Below are positions 42,526-53,700 of a stretch of DNA of 64,000 nt, piece after piece (position 1 is the first letter of the stretch; every line of letters begins with the position of its first letter). The stretch covers positions 1 to 64,000 of the forward strand of contig CAZIPN010000007.1 in the NCBI GenBank assembly GCA_964541225.1. Direction: 5' to 3'. Position numbers and translations under genes: made by a program. Source of the DNA: CAZIPN01 sp964541225 (GTDB taxonomy: Bacteria > Actinomycetota > Coriobacteriia > Anaerosomatales > JAAXUF01). The notes beneath the pieces are model-generated. The model ran no database searches. It was given only the letters and a program-made list of their open reading frames with translations, and was not told where the DNA came from.

Positions 42526-45156
42526 ATGGACAGCGGATCGAACGCTACTGGCTGGTACGTCGGCCGCAAAGACACGGCGTCTGAGTGGAAGGGCGGCCCC
42601 TTCAGTTGGGAGCAGCTTCTCGCGTTCGTCGCCGAGGGCCGCGTAACCGCCGAGGACCTCGTCTGGCATGAGTCCCTGCCGGACTGGGTGCCGGCCGCAA
42701 GCGTGCCGGGGCTGTTCGCGAGCACGCCCCCTGCCGCGCGGACGCCCGGGCCAGCTGGCGCCGCGTCCCCACAGCCGCCCGGGGTGTCTGCCGCCGCCGC
42801 GTCCCCACAGCCGCCCGGGCCAGCGGCCGCCGCGTCCTCGCAGCCGCCGAGCGCGCCTCGCCCACGGGCTCCTCGGCAGGCGAAGCCCTCGCGTGGCGGG
42901 CGGACGATCGGACTCGCGATTGCGGCCGTGGCCGTGCTCGCACTCATCGCCGGCGCGGGCTACTGGGCGTGGTCGAGCGGGATGCTCGGCGGCGGGAAGG
43001 GCGGCGGTTCGTCGCTCGGCGTCGCCGAGGTCACGAAGCCTGATCGCTCCAAACTCATCACCACCAAGGCCTACGGCGAGGTGCCGTCGAATCAGATCGG
43101 CATCGTTCTCAAGGACGGCTCGGGTCGCAAAGACGCCGAGTCGGTCGCGCGTTCTGTCGGCGGGTCGGTTGTCGGCGAAATCGAGTGCGCCAACACGTTC
43201 CAGATTCAGTTCCCGGCGTCGACCGAAGCCGATCTCAAGCGCGCGCTCAGCACCGCCAAGGCGTCGGACAAGGTCTCGCTGGCCTTCGTCAACCAGCAGC
43301 TCTACAACGACACCGAGATCAAGGGCGTCCGCGTCACGCCCGACGACGACCCGATCTACGGCAACGGCGCCGGAGACGGCTACAAGGCGATCGGATTCGA
43401 CAAGGCGTGGTCGTTCATCCGTGGCTCGGGAGTCAAGCTCAGCGACGTCCACGTGGGCGTTGTCGACGACGGCATCTACAAGGCGGGCGAGGGCAAGGAG
43501 AACGAGTTCGGCGGAGACGTGCAGGTCGACTTCCCGGATCCCGAAGCTGGGCAGCTCGCCAGTCCCGAGCAGCACAAGGACGGCTCGGTCAACGCGGCGG
43601 GCAGTCACGGAACCGGCGTGTGCACGATCATCGGCGCCGATCCAGACAACGGTGGGCCTGTCGGCATCGCGGGGCCGCTTGGCAAGAAGCTCAAGGTCTC
43701 GATGATCAACCACTTCGCGGGCAAGTATGGCGACACGACAACCACGCCCGATCCCAACGATCCCAAGAAAGAGGTCTGGTACGACGGCAAGAGCTATCTG
43801 CTCGGCTCACTCGTGGCGCTGACCAAGCAGGTTGAGGGCGGGGCGAAGGTCATCAACTGCTCGTGGGGCAACGTGCACGCCGATCCGCTCGACGCTGCCG
43901 CCTACAAGCACTTCTTCGAGAAGATGGCGGTCGACCATCCGGACGTGACGTTCGTGTGCTCAGGCGGCAACACCGGCACCGCGCTTGACGGAACACATCG
44001 CTACCCGAGCGGCCTTGCGCTGCCCAACATGATCACGGTTGGCGCCGTCAACGACGACGGCACGCTCGCGGACTACAGCAGCAAGGCGAGCGCGAACTAC
44101 GAGATCACACTGGGTGCGCCGGGCACGAAGGCAGTTGTCGGCATCAAGTCCGGCGGAGGCGCCGAGAGGCAGAGCGGCACGAGCTTCGCCGCGCCGCACG
44201 TCACGGCTGCCGTCGCGATCCTGCGTTCGATCAACCCGGATCTCACGGCGGCACAGATCAAGGACATTCTCGTTTCGACGGCGCGCAAGGGCACGACCGT
44301 TGGCAAGCCTGGGACCGCCGACTATCACACCAACCTCGCGCCCCCTGCGCTCGGCGGGCGAGTGCTCGCGCTGGACGCCGCCGTTCTCAAGGTCATCAAC
44401 GACCAGCGTGCCGAGAAGGGCCAGAAGCCGATTACGGCCGACGCGCTCGAGAAGGCCGGAGTCATCGACGCCTTCGCCGAGACCAACTCGGCGGGCGAGT
44501 ACAAGGTTCGCGGCGTGGTGGAGGCGCTCGGCGACCAGGGCACGGGCGTCAACATCCAGGTCAGCGGGGAGAACTACGCGATCGGCGGCTCGACCACGCA
44601 GAAGCTCTCCGCACCCGGCGAGGTGAAATGGAGCGTCACGCTGCCCAAGGACAAAGGCACCATTCTTGTGAAGCGACTCGACAACGGTGCGGCGAGCCTC
44701 ATCAACATCGAGTCGTTCGACATCAACGGCAAGTGGAGCGGCACGTTCACTATCACCGACGTGAACGTAGACGACGAGGCGGCAGCGAAGAATGAAGGAT
44801 GCGCGGCAGCTATCTACGAGAAGCTCAAGGGCAAGGCACTGCCCATGACGATGGACATCACCGCCGATGAAAACGGCAATGGAACCGCAGAGACACTCAT
44901 CGACGTTTCGTCTCTGAATACTGGCGGCAACGGCAGTGCTAGCAGCGAGCCGCAGAGATTCGGGATCACGTACTCGGGGAGCACCGTCACCTTCGACACC
45001 TCGGGCTCCAAAGGCATGAGCAGCATGACGGGCCAGGTCAGCCGAGAGGGCGACAACCTGGTGATGAAGGGTGCGCTCAAAGGGGGCGGGAAGGGCTGGA
45101 GCATCAAGGCCGTGTTCACGGTGACCAAGCCCGACGGGTCTGGCTCGGGCGGGTAG
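42526..45156 (+). CDS. Membrane-anchored S8 (subtilisin-like) serine protease with N-terminal GYF_2 domain
   Basis: 876 residues. Residues 8-64 form a GYF_2-type domain (GWYVGRKDTASEWKGGPFSWEQLLAF...LVWHESLPDWVPA), followed by a Pro/Ala linker and a transmembrane helix (about 127-150). An inhibitor-like propeptide segment may occupy ~178-260. The catalytic domain carries the full triad: Asp314 (VGVVDDG), His361 (GSHGTGV), Ser553 (SGTSFAAPHV), with oxyanion Asn482 (CSGGN). The C-terminal ~270 residues are beta-rich. Topology: GYF inside, protease outside. That is the opposite of mycosins, whose anchor is C-terminal. It starts 52 bases after the zinc-ribbon gene and ends 4 bases before lgt. Confidence 0.9.
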   Translation: MDSGSNATGWYVGRKDTASEWKGGPFSWEQLLAFVAEGRVTAEDLVWHESLPDWVPAASVPGLFASTPPAARTPGPAGAASPQPPGVSAAAASPQPPGPAAAASSQPPSAPRPRAPRQAKPSRGGRTIGLAIAAVAVLALIAGAGYWAWSSGMLGGGKGGGSSLGVAEVTKPDRSKLITTKAYGEVPSNQIGIVLKDGSGRKDAESVARSVGGSVVGEIECANTFQIQFPASTEADLKRALSTAKASDKVSLAFVNQQLYNDTEIKGVRVTPDDDPIYGNGAGDGYKAIGFDKAWSFIRGSGVKLSDVHVGVVDDGIYKAGEGKENEFGGDVQVDFPDPEAGQLASPEQHKDGSVNAAGSHGTGVCTIIGADPDNGGPVGIAGPLGKKLKVSMINHFAGKYGDTTTTPDPNDPKKEVWYDGKSYLLGSLVALTKQVEGGAKVINCSWGNVHADPLDAAAYKHFFEKMAVDHPDVTFVCSGGNTGTALDGTHRYPSGLALPNMITVGAVNDDGTLADYSSKASANYEITLGAPGTKAVVGIKSGGGAERQSGTSFAAPHVTAAVAILRSINPDLTAAQIKDILVSTARKGTTVGKPGTADYHTNLAPPALGGRVLALDAAVLKVINDQRAEKGQKPITADALEKAGVIDAFAETNSAGEYKVRGVVEALGDQGTGVNIQVSGENYAIGGSTTQKLSAPGEVKWSVTLPKDKGTILVKRLDNGAASLINIESFDINGKWSGTFTITDVNVDDEAAAKNEGCAAAIYEKLKGKALPMTMDITADENGNGTAETLIDVSSLNTGGNGSASSEPQRFGITYSGSTVTFDTSGSKGMSSMTGQVSREGDNLVMKGALKGGGKGWSIKAVFTVTKPDGSGSGG

Positions 45157-45160
45157 AGGC

Positions 45161-46075
45161 GTGCTGCCGATACTCTTCCGTTTCCAAGTGGGTGGCCACT
45201 CCGTAGCGGTGGGCTCGTACTCGACGTTCATGGTGCTGGCCTGGATCGCGATGGTGGCTGTCGGCACGGCATTGGCGGCGCGCGCGGGCCTGTCGTGGCG
45301 CCGGGCGCTTGGGGTGTTTGGTGGCGCGCTGCTGGCCGGAGTTCTCGGCGCAAGGCTCTTCGACTTGCTCGTGACTGGGCAATTCTGGCACCTCACTCTC
45401 AACTCCGCCTTGAGCCTCAACTTCCAGGCGTTCGCGCTGTACGGAGGACTCGGGTTTGGCGCGCTTGGAGCGATCGCAATCGCGCGATTCTTGCGCATGC
45501 CCGTGTGGCGCCTGGCCGATTGTGCCGTGCCGTCCCTGGCGATCGGCATCGCGCTGATGCGCACGGGCTGTTTCCTGCGCGGGTGCTGCTTCGGAGTCCC
45601 GACTCGGTTGCCGTGGGGTGTGACGTTCCCAACCGGCAGTCCCGCATGGGGCCAGCAGCTGCTTTCGGGCAAGACCGGGATTCTCGGCATGGTCGGAGGC
45701 ACACTGCCGGTGCATCCAACCGAGCTCTACGAACTTGGCGCGGCGCTACTGATCGCCGCGGCGGTCCTGCTGTGGCGTCGGCTTGCCGAGCCACCCGACG
45801 GCGCAGCATTCCTGGTCTTCGCGACAGCGTTCACGCTCTTTCGCGTCGGAAACGACTTCCTGCGCTCGCCGGAGCCGGGGGAGGTCACGATCGGGTGGCT
45901 GACGCCGCTCGTCTACGTGGCTGTGATGGTGTTTGCGCTGGTCCTGCTCGGCGTTCGCTTTGCCGAGAGCCATCGTCGCGCAAGCGCACGCACCCTGGAG
46001 GCAGCCGTCAGGTCGGCGCCGTCACTCAGCGATGATGAACGGCCGGCGACTTCGCTGGCTCGCCAGCGCGTCTAG
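45161..46075 (+). CDS. lgt: Prolipoprotein diacylglyceryl transferase-like membrane protein
   Basis: 304 residues, GTG start 4 bases after the protease stop. Six to seven transmembrane helices. The signature region is MRTGCFLRGCCFGVPTRLPWGVTFP followed by LPVHPTELYELG, the RxGCFxxGCCxG...PVHPxxLYE variant of the Lgt signature (classical GRIGNFxNxE...). Lgt moves diacylglycerol from phosphatidylglycerol to the lipobox Cys of prolipoproteins, for example the lipoprotein at 12124. The Cys-rich variant is common in some Gram-positive and Lgt-like paralogues, so true Lgt activity is likely but not certain. The 3' end overlaps the convergent crp gene by 50 bases. Confidence 0.8.
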   Translation: MLPILFRFQVGGHSVAVGSYSTFMVLAWIAMVAVGTALAARAGLSWRRALGVFGGALLAGVLGARLFDLLVTGQFWHLTLNSALSLNFQAFALYGGLGFGALGAIAIARFLRMPVWRLADCAVPSLAIGIALMRTGCFLRGCCFGVPTRLPWGVTFPTGSPAWGQQLLSGKTGILGMVGGTLPVHPTELYELGAALLIAAAVLLWRRLAEPPDGAAFLVFATAFTLFRVGNDFLRSPEPGEVTIGWLTPLVYVAVMVFALVLLGVRFAESHRRASARTLEAAVRSAPSLSDDERPATSLARQRV

Positions 46076-46754
46076 CCAGGAGAGCCTCGCCGTCAAGCAC
46101 GATGATCATGCGGTCGTGGCTCTCGATGATCTTCTCATCTTGCAGCGCATGGAACGCGCGCGAGAGCGTTTCCGGGGTCGTGTTAAGCAGCGCCGATAGT
46201 TCGACTCGGCTGATCGGAATCTCAACCGCGTAGGCGAGTCCTCCGAGGGAGGTTCTCGGCAGGTCGGCAAGGTAGCTGGCGACTCGGCCGATCACGTCGA
46301 GCGAGTTGCGTTTGCTGACGTTGACGGCGGTCACCCACTCACGCGAAATCTCGTTGATGACCGAGAGTGCAACCGCGGGCTCCGACACGATGAGCGCCTT
46401 AAGCACTTCGGTCGGGATGAATGCGACGGTCAGGTCTTCGGCGGCTTCGATGTCCGTTTCAAAGGCGAGTTCGCTTACTGCCGAGACAGCCCCGATCACG
46501 TCGCCTGGCCAGCTCGTTTCCACGGTGATACGTCGGCCCTCACCAGTGTGCAGACTGCGCGCGTGACCTTCGACGATTACGCCGACCCGATCAGGCATCG
46601 AACCTTCAGCGAAGACGATCGTGCCCTTCTCGAATTCCAGGACAGTCGCGACTCGAGCCAGAGACTCCACCGTCTCGTCGGACGCTCCGCGCCAGAGCCG
46701 AGCAGCACGCACTGCGCGCCAGACGCTCTCCTGGATACCTTCAGGTGCGGTCAT
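46026..46754 (-). CDS. Crp/Fnr family transcriptional regulator
   Basis: 242 residues. A cyclic-nucleotide-binding-like beta-roll (about residues 20-135; LEFEKGTIVFAEG, RITVETSWPGDVIGAVSAVSELAFETDIEAAEDLTVAFIP) is joined by a dimerisation helix to a winged-helix domain (about 150-235), with the HTH in ISRVELSALLNTTPETLSRAFHALQ. I see no N-terminal Cys cluster for Fnr-type Fe-S sensing. The ligand is unknown. It is divergently transcribed from the giant cytochrome gene about 1 kb away, so that gene is a possible target. Confidence 0.9.
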   Translation of the reverse strand: MTAPEGIQESVWRAVRAARLWRGASDETVESLARVATVLEFEKGTIVFAEGSMPDRVGVIVEGHARSLHTGEGRRITVETSWPGDVIGAVSAVSELAFETDIEAAEDLTVAFIPTEVLKALIVSEPAVALSVINEISREWVTAVNVSKRNSLDVIGRVASYLADLPRTSLGGLAYAVEIPISRVELSALLNTTPETLSRAFHALQDEKIIESHDRMIIVLDGEALLARRAGEPAKSPAVHHR

Positions 46755-47751
46755 GCTTCACCCACCACCCGTCTCGCCCCTCCCCAAGACTCAACGGTGC
46801 GGATATTCTGTCGGTTGCTCTTTCTTGCGATTCGCGCATCAGGCTCAGTGCCAGGTGCATCGGCAGGGATTGATCGGCGCCACGCCCCTCGCAGTGCACC
46901 GGCCCTGCCTGGTCGTCTTTATTGCCCCCCGGCCGCCCCTCTAATCGCCGTTTGCATCATTTTGATTCTGACCGGTCGGTATAGGGACTTGCCGAGGCAC
47001 TTCGAGAACCGGAGTTCTCGGCGCGTGGTTCGCCGCCAGTTCCGCCGAAACGTCGCGAATCGGCGCCGGACTGATGCGCGCGACAGACGAACTGCGGCGC
47101 CCGTGCTTGGAGAGAACCACAATGCAGACTCCGATCGAAGAAAACTGCGCTTGAACTGAATGTTGTCTTTGGCGTGCTTCGTGCTTCGCGTAACGCGTGC
47201 GCGTACCATCATGTCGTGTACGATAGACCGGTCGCCAAGTGGGACGTTTCGCGCTGGCTCAGGGGGGACTGTCGCAAGTGACTGCAGGCAACAACGGGCC
47301 GGATGTGGGAAACGCGCTGGCCGGCGGCTACCTCGCCTCTCTCGCTGCTGACTCCGAGCTAGTATGTCGCGCGATCGTTGATTTCGAGGTGTTTTGCCTC
47401 ACGAAATCCCTCTGCTCGGCGGGAGCGGCTCGCCTGAATCGCCTGCTCAACGACATCGTGTTCATCATTTATTCAGGTCCGAAAAGCGGGACAAATGTGA
47501 CTTCACGGAGTACAATTAAAAACCCGCTCGACGCGTGTAGGTTAGACATGCTCTCGGCGAGGTCAGCGAACCGGCCCTGGGTCTGTTCGCCCCGAGGGTG
47601 ATTAGAGGTGATGTGATCGGCTGAAGGAGACCGGATGGGCGCTTGCGGCACTCAGCCGCAAGTCCGGTTCTTGGGGGCGGCCAAGGGGCGTACAAGAGAC
47701 GCGATTCGGAGAAGCCGGCCACGTGGCGGTAGCGTCTAGGCCCGGGCAGGA
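46755..47751. other. 1-kb intergenic region with hairpins and possible promoter of the giant cytochrome gene
   Basis: No convincing gene. It contains: CGAGAAC/GTTCTCG hairpin at 47004-47021 containing the octamer TTCTCGGC; a TACAAT -10-like box at about 47510; and a structured leader with a bulged hairpin ACCGGA...TCCGGT plus CTTGCGGC/GCCGCAAG (47630-47668). The ORF at 47239-47601 has no ribosome-binding site or recognisable domain and is not accepted. Confidence 0.6.
47630..47668 (+). other. Bulged hairpin in the leader of the giant cytochrome gene
   Basis: Outer stem ACCGGA (47630-47635) / TCCGGT (47663-47668), inner stem CTTGCGGC (47642-47649) / GCCGCAAG (47655-47662), six-base bulge TGGGCG on the 5' side, five-base loop. 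It lies 84 bases before the start. Superficially like group II intron domain V, but the AGC triad and GNRA loop are missing. Likely a regulatory leader of unknown class. Confidence 0.45.
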
Positions 47752-50700
47752 ATGGGTGCTTTGTTCGATCGACGGCTGGACAGAACCCCGTCAGAGCGCA
47801 CGGCTAGGTTGCCGAGGCGTCGGTATCTCCTTGTCTTGCTCACCCTTCTTGGCGCGGTCATTCTGCCGGTTATTGCCTCCGGGGATATCTCGACAGGTCC
47901 CGGTGGCGACGCCACGTGGAAGTGGGAGAACCCGACTCCGCAAGGCAATGACCTGCTCTCGCAGTACTGGATAGGCGGGACTGGCTGGGTGGTCGGCCGC
48001 AACGGCACCGTGATGAAGTCGACCGACAGTGGCGGGACGTGGACGTATCAGGATCCCGGGATCTCGACGACCCAGTCAGGGCAAGTCGATCTGAATGGTG
48101 TCGTCGCGACTGACGTGGACAACGTGGTTGTGGTCGGCGGGAATGGGGTGGGCCGACGGTCCACCGATGGCGGCAATACGTGGAGCGCTGTGACCTTCCC
48201 GAGCGCGATGACGGGAGTCACGATCAACGGCATCGCCATCTCGGGAAGCCAGATGGTGGCCGTCGGAGACGGGGGTCACATCGCCTACTCGGCCAACGGC
48301 GGTGCATCGTGGACGGCTGCGACGCAGACGGCGACCACGGCCAATCTGACTGCCGTCTGTTGGGCTGCCACCGGTACGTGGTTCGCGACGACTGTCGACG
48401 GTAGGCTCCTGAGGTCCACCACGAATGGCAGCACGTGGAGTTCGATGAGCGCGTCGGGCTACTCCTACACCAGTGTGGCATTTCAGAGCGCGACCTACGG
48501 ATTGGCCGTTGGCAAGGCCAGCGGTGGCAGTTGGACAGTCCGACGGACGCTTGACGGCGGCGTGCACTGGGCGAACATGGCGTCGTCCGAGAACGCCGAC
48601 GTGCTCGACGTGAAGTTCCTCTCCACACACACGGCTTTCTTTGTGACCGCCAGCGGTTCGATGTGGTCGACCGGGAACATTCTGGACACTACGCCGACGT
48701 GGACCAAGTTGGGCGTTGGCCAGTTCACTGCTGGTGCGGTTCCAATCAGGTCGATCTTCAATGCCGATGCCCAGCGCTACTACGTTGTCGGTGACCATGG
48801 TCTGATTGCTCGCTCGGCCAGCAAGGGCAGCGATTGGCTGATGCGGTCAGGTGTTCCGACCGCAGGGCAGCTCATGGCGTCATGGTTCACAGATGCAACC
48901 CACGGCTGGGCGGTTGGAGCGAACGGCATCGTGCAACGGACCACCGACGGTGGCGCCACCTGGACAGGCTCGAGCGTCGGCACGGTGACGTGGCGAGGCG
49001 TCTGCTTCACCGACAACAACAATGGGTGCATCGTTGGTGACGGCGGGGCGATATGTCGCACGACCAACGGGGGCTTCTCATGGTCCTTCCCAGTGCCTGC
49101 GGGCTCGGTTTCGGGCGCGACCGCCCAGCTCAATGATGTGTATTTCTCGTCCGCCTCGCCATTGACGGGTGTTGCGGTTGGCATGGGTGGATTGGTTCGG
49201 TACACCAGCGACGGTGGCGCGAGTTGGACGACGCTAACGCCAGCCGTGACCACCAACGATCTGTACAGCGTCTACATGCCGAATGCATCGTATGCGGGGG
49301 TCATCGGGGCCAACAACACGATGTGGGTTCTTACGGGCGCCGGTTGGGGCACTCACTTCGCAGGGAATCCTCCGTTCGGCGCGGCGTCGCGAACTCTGTA
49401 CAAGGTTAGAGGCGTACCAGGCACGAACAATGCTTGGATCGCTGGGGCTGGCGGCACGGCATGGTCTACCACCGACGGCCTGAACTGGACGGCGCTCACA
49501 AGCAATACGACTCAGGACCTGTTCTCGGTCCAGTTCCTTGACACGACCCATGGTTTGATGGGCGGCGCAAATGGCACCGTGATGCGGTTCAACGGGACGA
49601 ACGCGTTCACGCCGGCCACGACGTCTGGTCTGCCTCCGGGCAGCACGGTCGGAGTTCGTGCGCTCAACTACCCCGACGCATCCAATGCCTACTATTTTGG
49701 CGACAGTGGTGTGTCCTTCAAGTCCACGGATGGTGGCGTCAACTGGTCAACAAGGACCCCAGGCAATGCTACGCCGCTCAACGCGGTCACCTTCAGTGGT
49801 GCCCTCCACGGCTGGGCGGTCGGCAACAGCGGCGTGATCATGAACACGTCGGACGGCGGAGCGACCTGGTTCGCGCAGAGTTCGGGCGTATCAACTAACC
49901 TGCTCGGCGTGTCGTTCAGCGATGCGAACAACGGTCTCGCGGCCGGTGCGTCGGGTGTGATTCGGAGTACGGTCAACGGGGGCGCCACGTGGTCGCCCCA
50001 GACGTCGGGCGCCGCAACGCAACTCAATGCAATAGCGAGGGCTCCCGGAGACACGTCTCATGCCATTGCGGTCGGCGCGTCTGGCGTGATTCGATACACA
50101 ACCAACGGTGGTTCCAGCTGGCTCGCTGGCACGGTGCCATCGCCGAGCAACACCGACAACATCGTCGCGGTTGCGTTCCAAGGCGCGTCTGCGCCTGGGG
50201 TTGCCTGTGCGGGTGTCGACCACACTATCGGCAATGGACATCCGGGCATTCTTAGAACCACCGACTATGGTGCAACTTGGACCTCCGTCATGACCCTCGA
50301 TCAGCCCGTGACGGGAATCAGCTTCGCTCCGGCCCCCTACAGCAACATTGGATGGGCAAGCGCGGCGTCCGGCGTCATGTACAAGACCACTAACGGCGGT
50401 CTGAGCTGGGTGGCCCAGAATACCCCGACTACGGTCGGGTTCAACGCCGTATCGGCGGCGACCTCCCAGTCCGTCTTCGCCGTGGGACAGACCGGCGCAG
50501 TGATGCAGACGGCCGACGGGGGAGCCAATTGGCTGACGCAGAACTCGGGCTATGGATCGGCCGGCGCTCCCGTGAATCTGAGAGCAGTGGGGTTCACCGA
50601 CGCTGATCATGGTGTTGCGGTAGGTGACGGCGGGACGATTCTCCAGACCATCAGCCAAACACCGCCCACGACGACGATGGTGATCGTCCCCATTGCGCCG

Positions 50701-53700
50701 GACGGAAGCAATGGGTGGTACACGACGGCAGCCCAGATCACACTGTCCGCTAGTCAGTCAGCTCAGACGTACTACAACTGGGATTCGGCGGCGGGATCGT
50801 TCTCTCCTTATGCCACGGCTCTTTCCGCGCCCGCGGGCGCGCATACGCTTTACTACTACTCGATCAATAGCTCGAACAGGCAAGAGGCCACGCACGGCAT
50901 TCCGATCAACAGTGATCTGACGGCTCCGGCTGCGCCAACCAATCCCGTTGCTACTCCTATTGATGCGAGTTCAATTCGAGTCACGTGGTCGCCCTCTACC
51001 GATGGCGGATCCGGTATTGATCACTACGAGTTGTGGGATCGCATCGGCACGGGGACTCCTTCGAGAGTGACTACCACGTCTGGCGTTGTCACTTCGGCGA
51101 TCGCGTCTACTCTCCAGGCAAACACGACATACACCTTCTGGGTTGTGGCCTATGACGTGGCCGGCAATGCGTCAGCTCAGAGTGTTAGCACGTACGCAAC
51201 GACAGCAGCGGGCACGGCTCTTAGCACCACGGCTCACGCTTCGGCCGCCCCCACCGGCGCTAACGGCTGGTACACATCGGCACCCAGCATCTCGTTCACT
51301 GTGAGCCCGACGGTTGCCGCCTACACCTACTACGCCTGGGGTCCTCCCACACCGTCTACCTATGCGACCGCCCCCGCCTCGATCACGCCCCCGGCAGGCA
51401 CACACACTCTGTACTACTGGTCGATTGATCAAGCGGGACAGCGCTCAGCCGAGACGCCCAAGCAGACCGACTACAAACTCGACACCACATCACCGATCGC
51501 CCCGGCGACGATCAATGCCACAGGGATCTCGACCACAGCGCTATCGGTCACGTGGGCTGCCGCCACAGACGCCGAGTCCGGCATCGATCACTACGACCTG
51601 TGGGTGGACGGGGTGAAGTACAACACGTACAGCGGGACCTCAGCGATGGTCACCGGTCTTGCGGTTCACTCCACGCACACGGTCTACGTTGTGGTCTACA
51701 ACGGTGCGGGTCTGATGGCTTCGGATGCGCCCGGAGTGACTGGCACCACGCTTTCGAATCCGGCCGTCTCGACTGCCGCCACCGTGACACCTGCAAGCCC
51801 GAACGGCTCAAACGGCTGGTACACAAGCTCGCCTTCAATCGCGCTGTCTTCGCGTCCGATAGGCCTTTCCGCCAACACCTACTGCTGGTGGGACGCCGCA
51901 TCACCTGCCGCCTACAGCACACCGCTCTCGATGCCTTCTGACGGCTCGCACGATCTGCACTACTACTCGGTGGATCAAGCCGACCCGGCAAACCGTGAAG
52001 CGACCGCGACACTGTCTTTCAAGCTCGACTCGGTCGCTCCTTCACCGCCGACGACCGTCAACGCCGTGACCGTCAGCACCACGTCGATTGCCCTGGACTG
52101 GACCGCGGGTGCCGACGCTGTCTCCGGAGTCGATCACTATCGGCTCTACGTCGACAACGTGCTTCAGCCTCAAAGCTACACGACGACCAGCGCGACGATC
52201 ACGAACCTTACCCCCAACACGATCTACACGTTCAACGTCGTGGCCGTGGACGCGGCTGGAAACGAGTCGGCGCAAAGTCCGGGCGTGATAGGGACCACGG
52301 CGGCCAGCACCTCACTTCAGACCACGGCTCACGCTTCGGCCGCCCCCACCGGCGCTAACGGCTGGTACACCACGCCCCCGACGATCTCGTTTACCGTCAC
52401 GCCAACCGTTGCCGCCGACACCTACTACGCCTGGGATTCCGCTTCCATGACGCTTGCGTCGGGCTCGATCTCGATGTCGTCGTTGTCAGATGGCACCCAC
52501 ACACTCTCGTTCTGGTCGATAGACCAGGCGCATCAGCATTCGCAAGAGGCGACCCAGCAGGTCACCTACAAACTCGACACCACATCGCCAAGCGTTCCGT
52601 CGACCATTAGCGCCACGGGAGTCTCGACGACATCGCTTTCCGTCACCTGGGCTGCTGCTACCGATGCAGGGTCTGGCATCGATCACTACGCGCTGTATGT
52701 CGACGGCGCCAAGTACAACGACTACACCACCACCTCAGCGATGGTCACCGGTCTTGCGGTTCACTCCACGCACACGGTCTACGTTGNNNNNNNNNNNNNN
52801 NNNNNNNNNNNNNNNNNNNNNNNNNNNNNNNNNNNNNNNNNNNNNNNNNNNNNNNNNNNNNNNNNNNNNNNNNNNNNNNNNNNNNNACCTCAGCGATGGT
52901 CACCGGTCTTGCGGTTCACTCCACGCACACGGTCTACGTTGTGGTCTACAACGGTGCGGGTCTGATGGCTTCGGATGCGCCCGGAGTGACTGGCACCACG
53001 CTTTCGAATCCGGCCGTCTCGACTGCCGCCACCGTGACACCTGCAAGCCCGAACGGCTCAAACGGCTGGTACACAAGCTCGCCTTCAATCGCGCTGTCTT
53101 CGCGTCCGATAGGCCTTTCCGCCAACACCTACTGCTGGTGGGACGCCGCATCACCTGCCGCCTACAGCACACCGCTCTCGATGCCTTCTGACGGCTCGCA
53201 CGATCTGCACTACTACTCGGTGGATCAAGCCGACCCGGCAAACCGTGAAGCGACCGCGACACTGTCTTTCAAGCTCGACTCGGTCGCTCCTTCACCGCCG
53301 ACGACCGTCAACGCCGTGACCGTCAGCACCACGTCGATTGCCCTGGACTGGACCGCGGGTGCCGACGCTGTCTCCGGAGTCGATCACTATCGGCTCTACG
53401 TCGACAACGTGCTTCAGCCTCAAAGCTACACGACGACCAGCGCGACGATCACGAACCTTACCCCCAACACGATCTACACGTTCAACGTCGTGGCCGTGGA
53501 CGCGGCTGGAAACGAGTCGGCGCAAAGTCCGGGCGTGATAGGGACCACGGCGGCCAGCACGGCACTGAGCACGGTCGCCCAGTCGGTACCGGCAACAGCC
53601 AATGGCTTGCACGGCTGGTACACGACCACCCCGCAGATCACGCTCCTGTCCAACCCAGCGAGCATCACCGCAGACACGTACTACTGGTGGGACACCTCGG

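Noticed and set aside
47239..47601. 120-codon ORF in the 1-kb intergenic region
   Set aside because: No ribosome-binding site, no recognisable domain, irregular composition, and it overlaps the likely leader of the giant gene.
47630..47668. Hairpin resembling group II intron domain V (ACCGGAT...AGTCCGGTTCT)
   Set aside because: The AGC triad and GNRA loop are absent, the bulge is on the wrong side, and there is no reverse transcriptase or intron boundary.
47500..47751. Cyclic-di-GMP (GEMM) riboswitch before the cytochrome gene
   Set aside because: I looked for the GACGCAAAGC core and did not find it.
51650..53262. Identical long ORFs on the opposite strand of the FN3 region
   Set aside because: They are antisense shadows that repeat only because the coding-strand sequence is duplicated.
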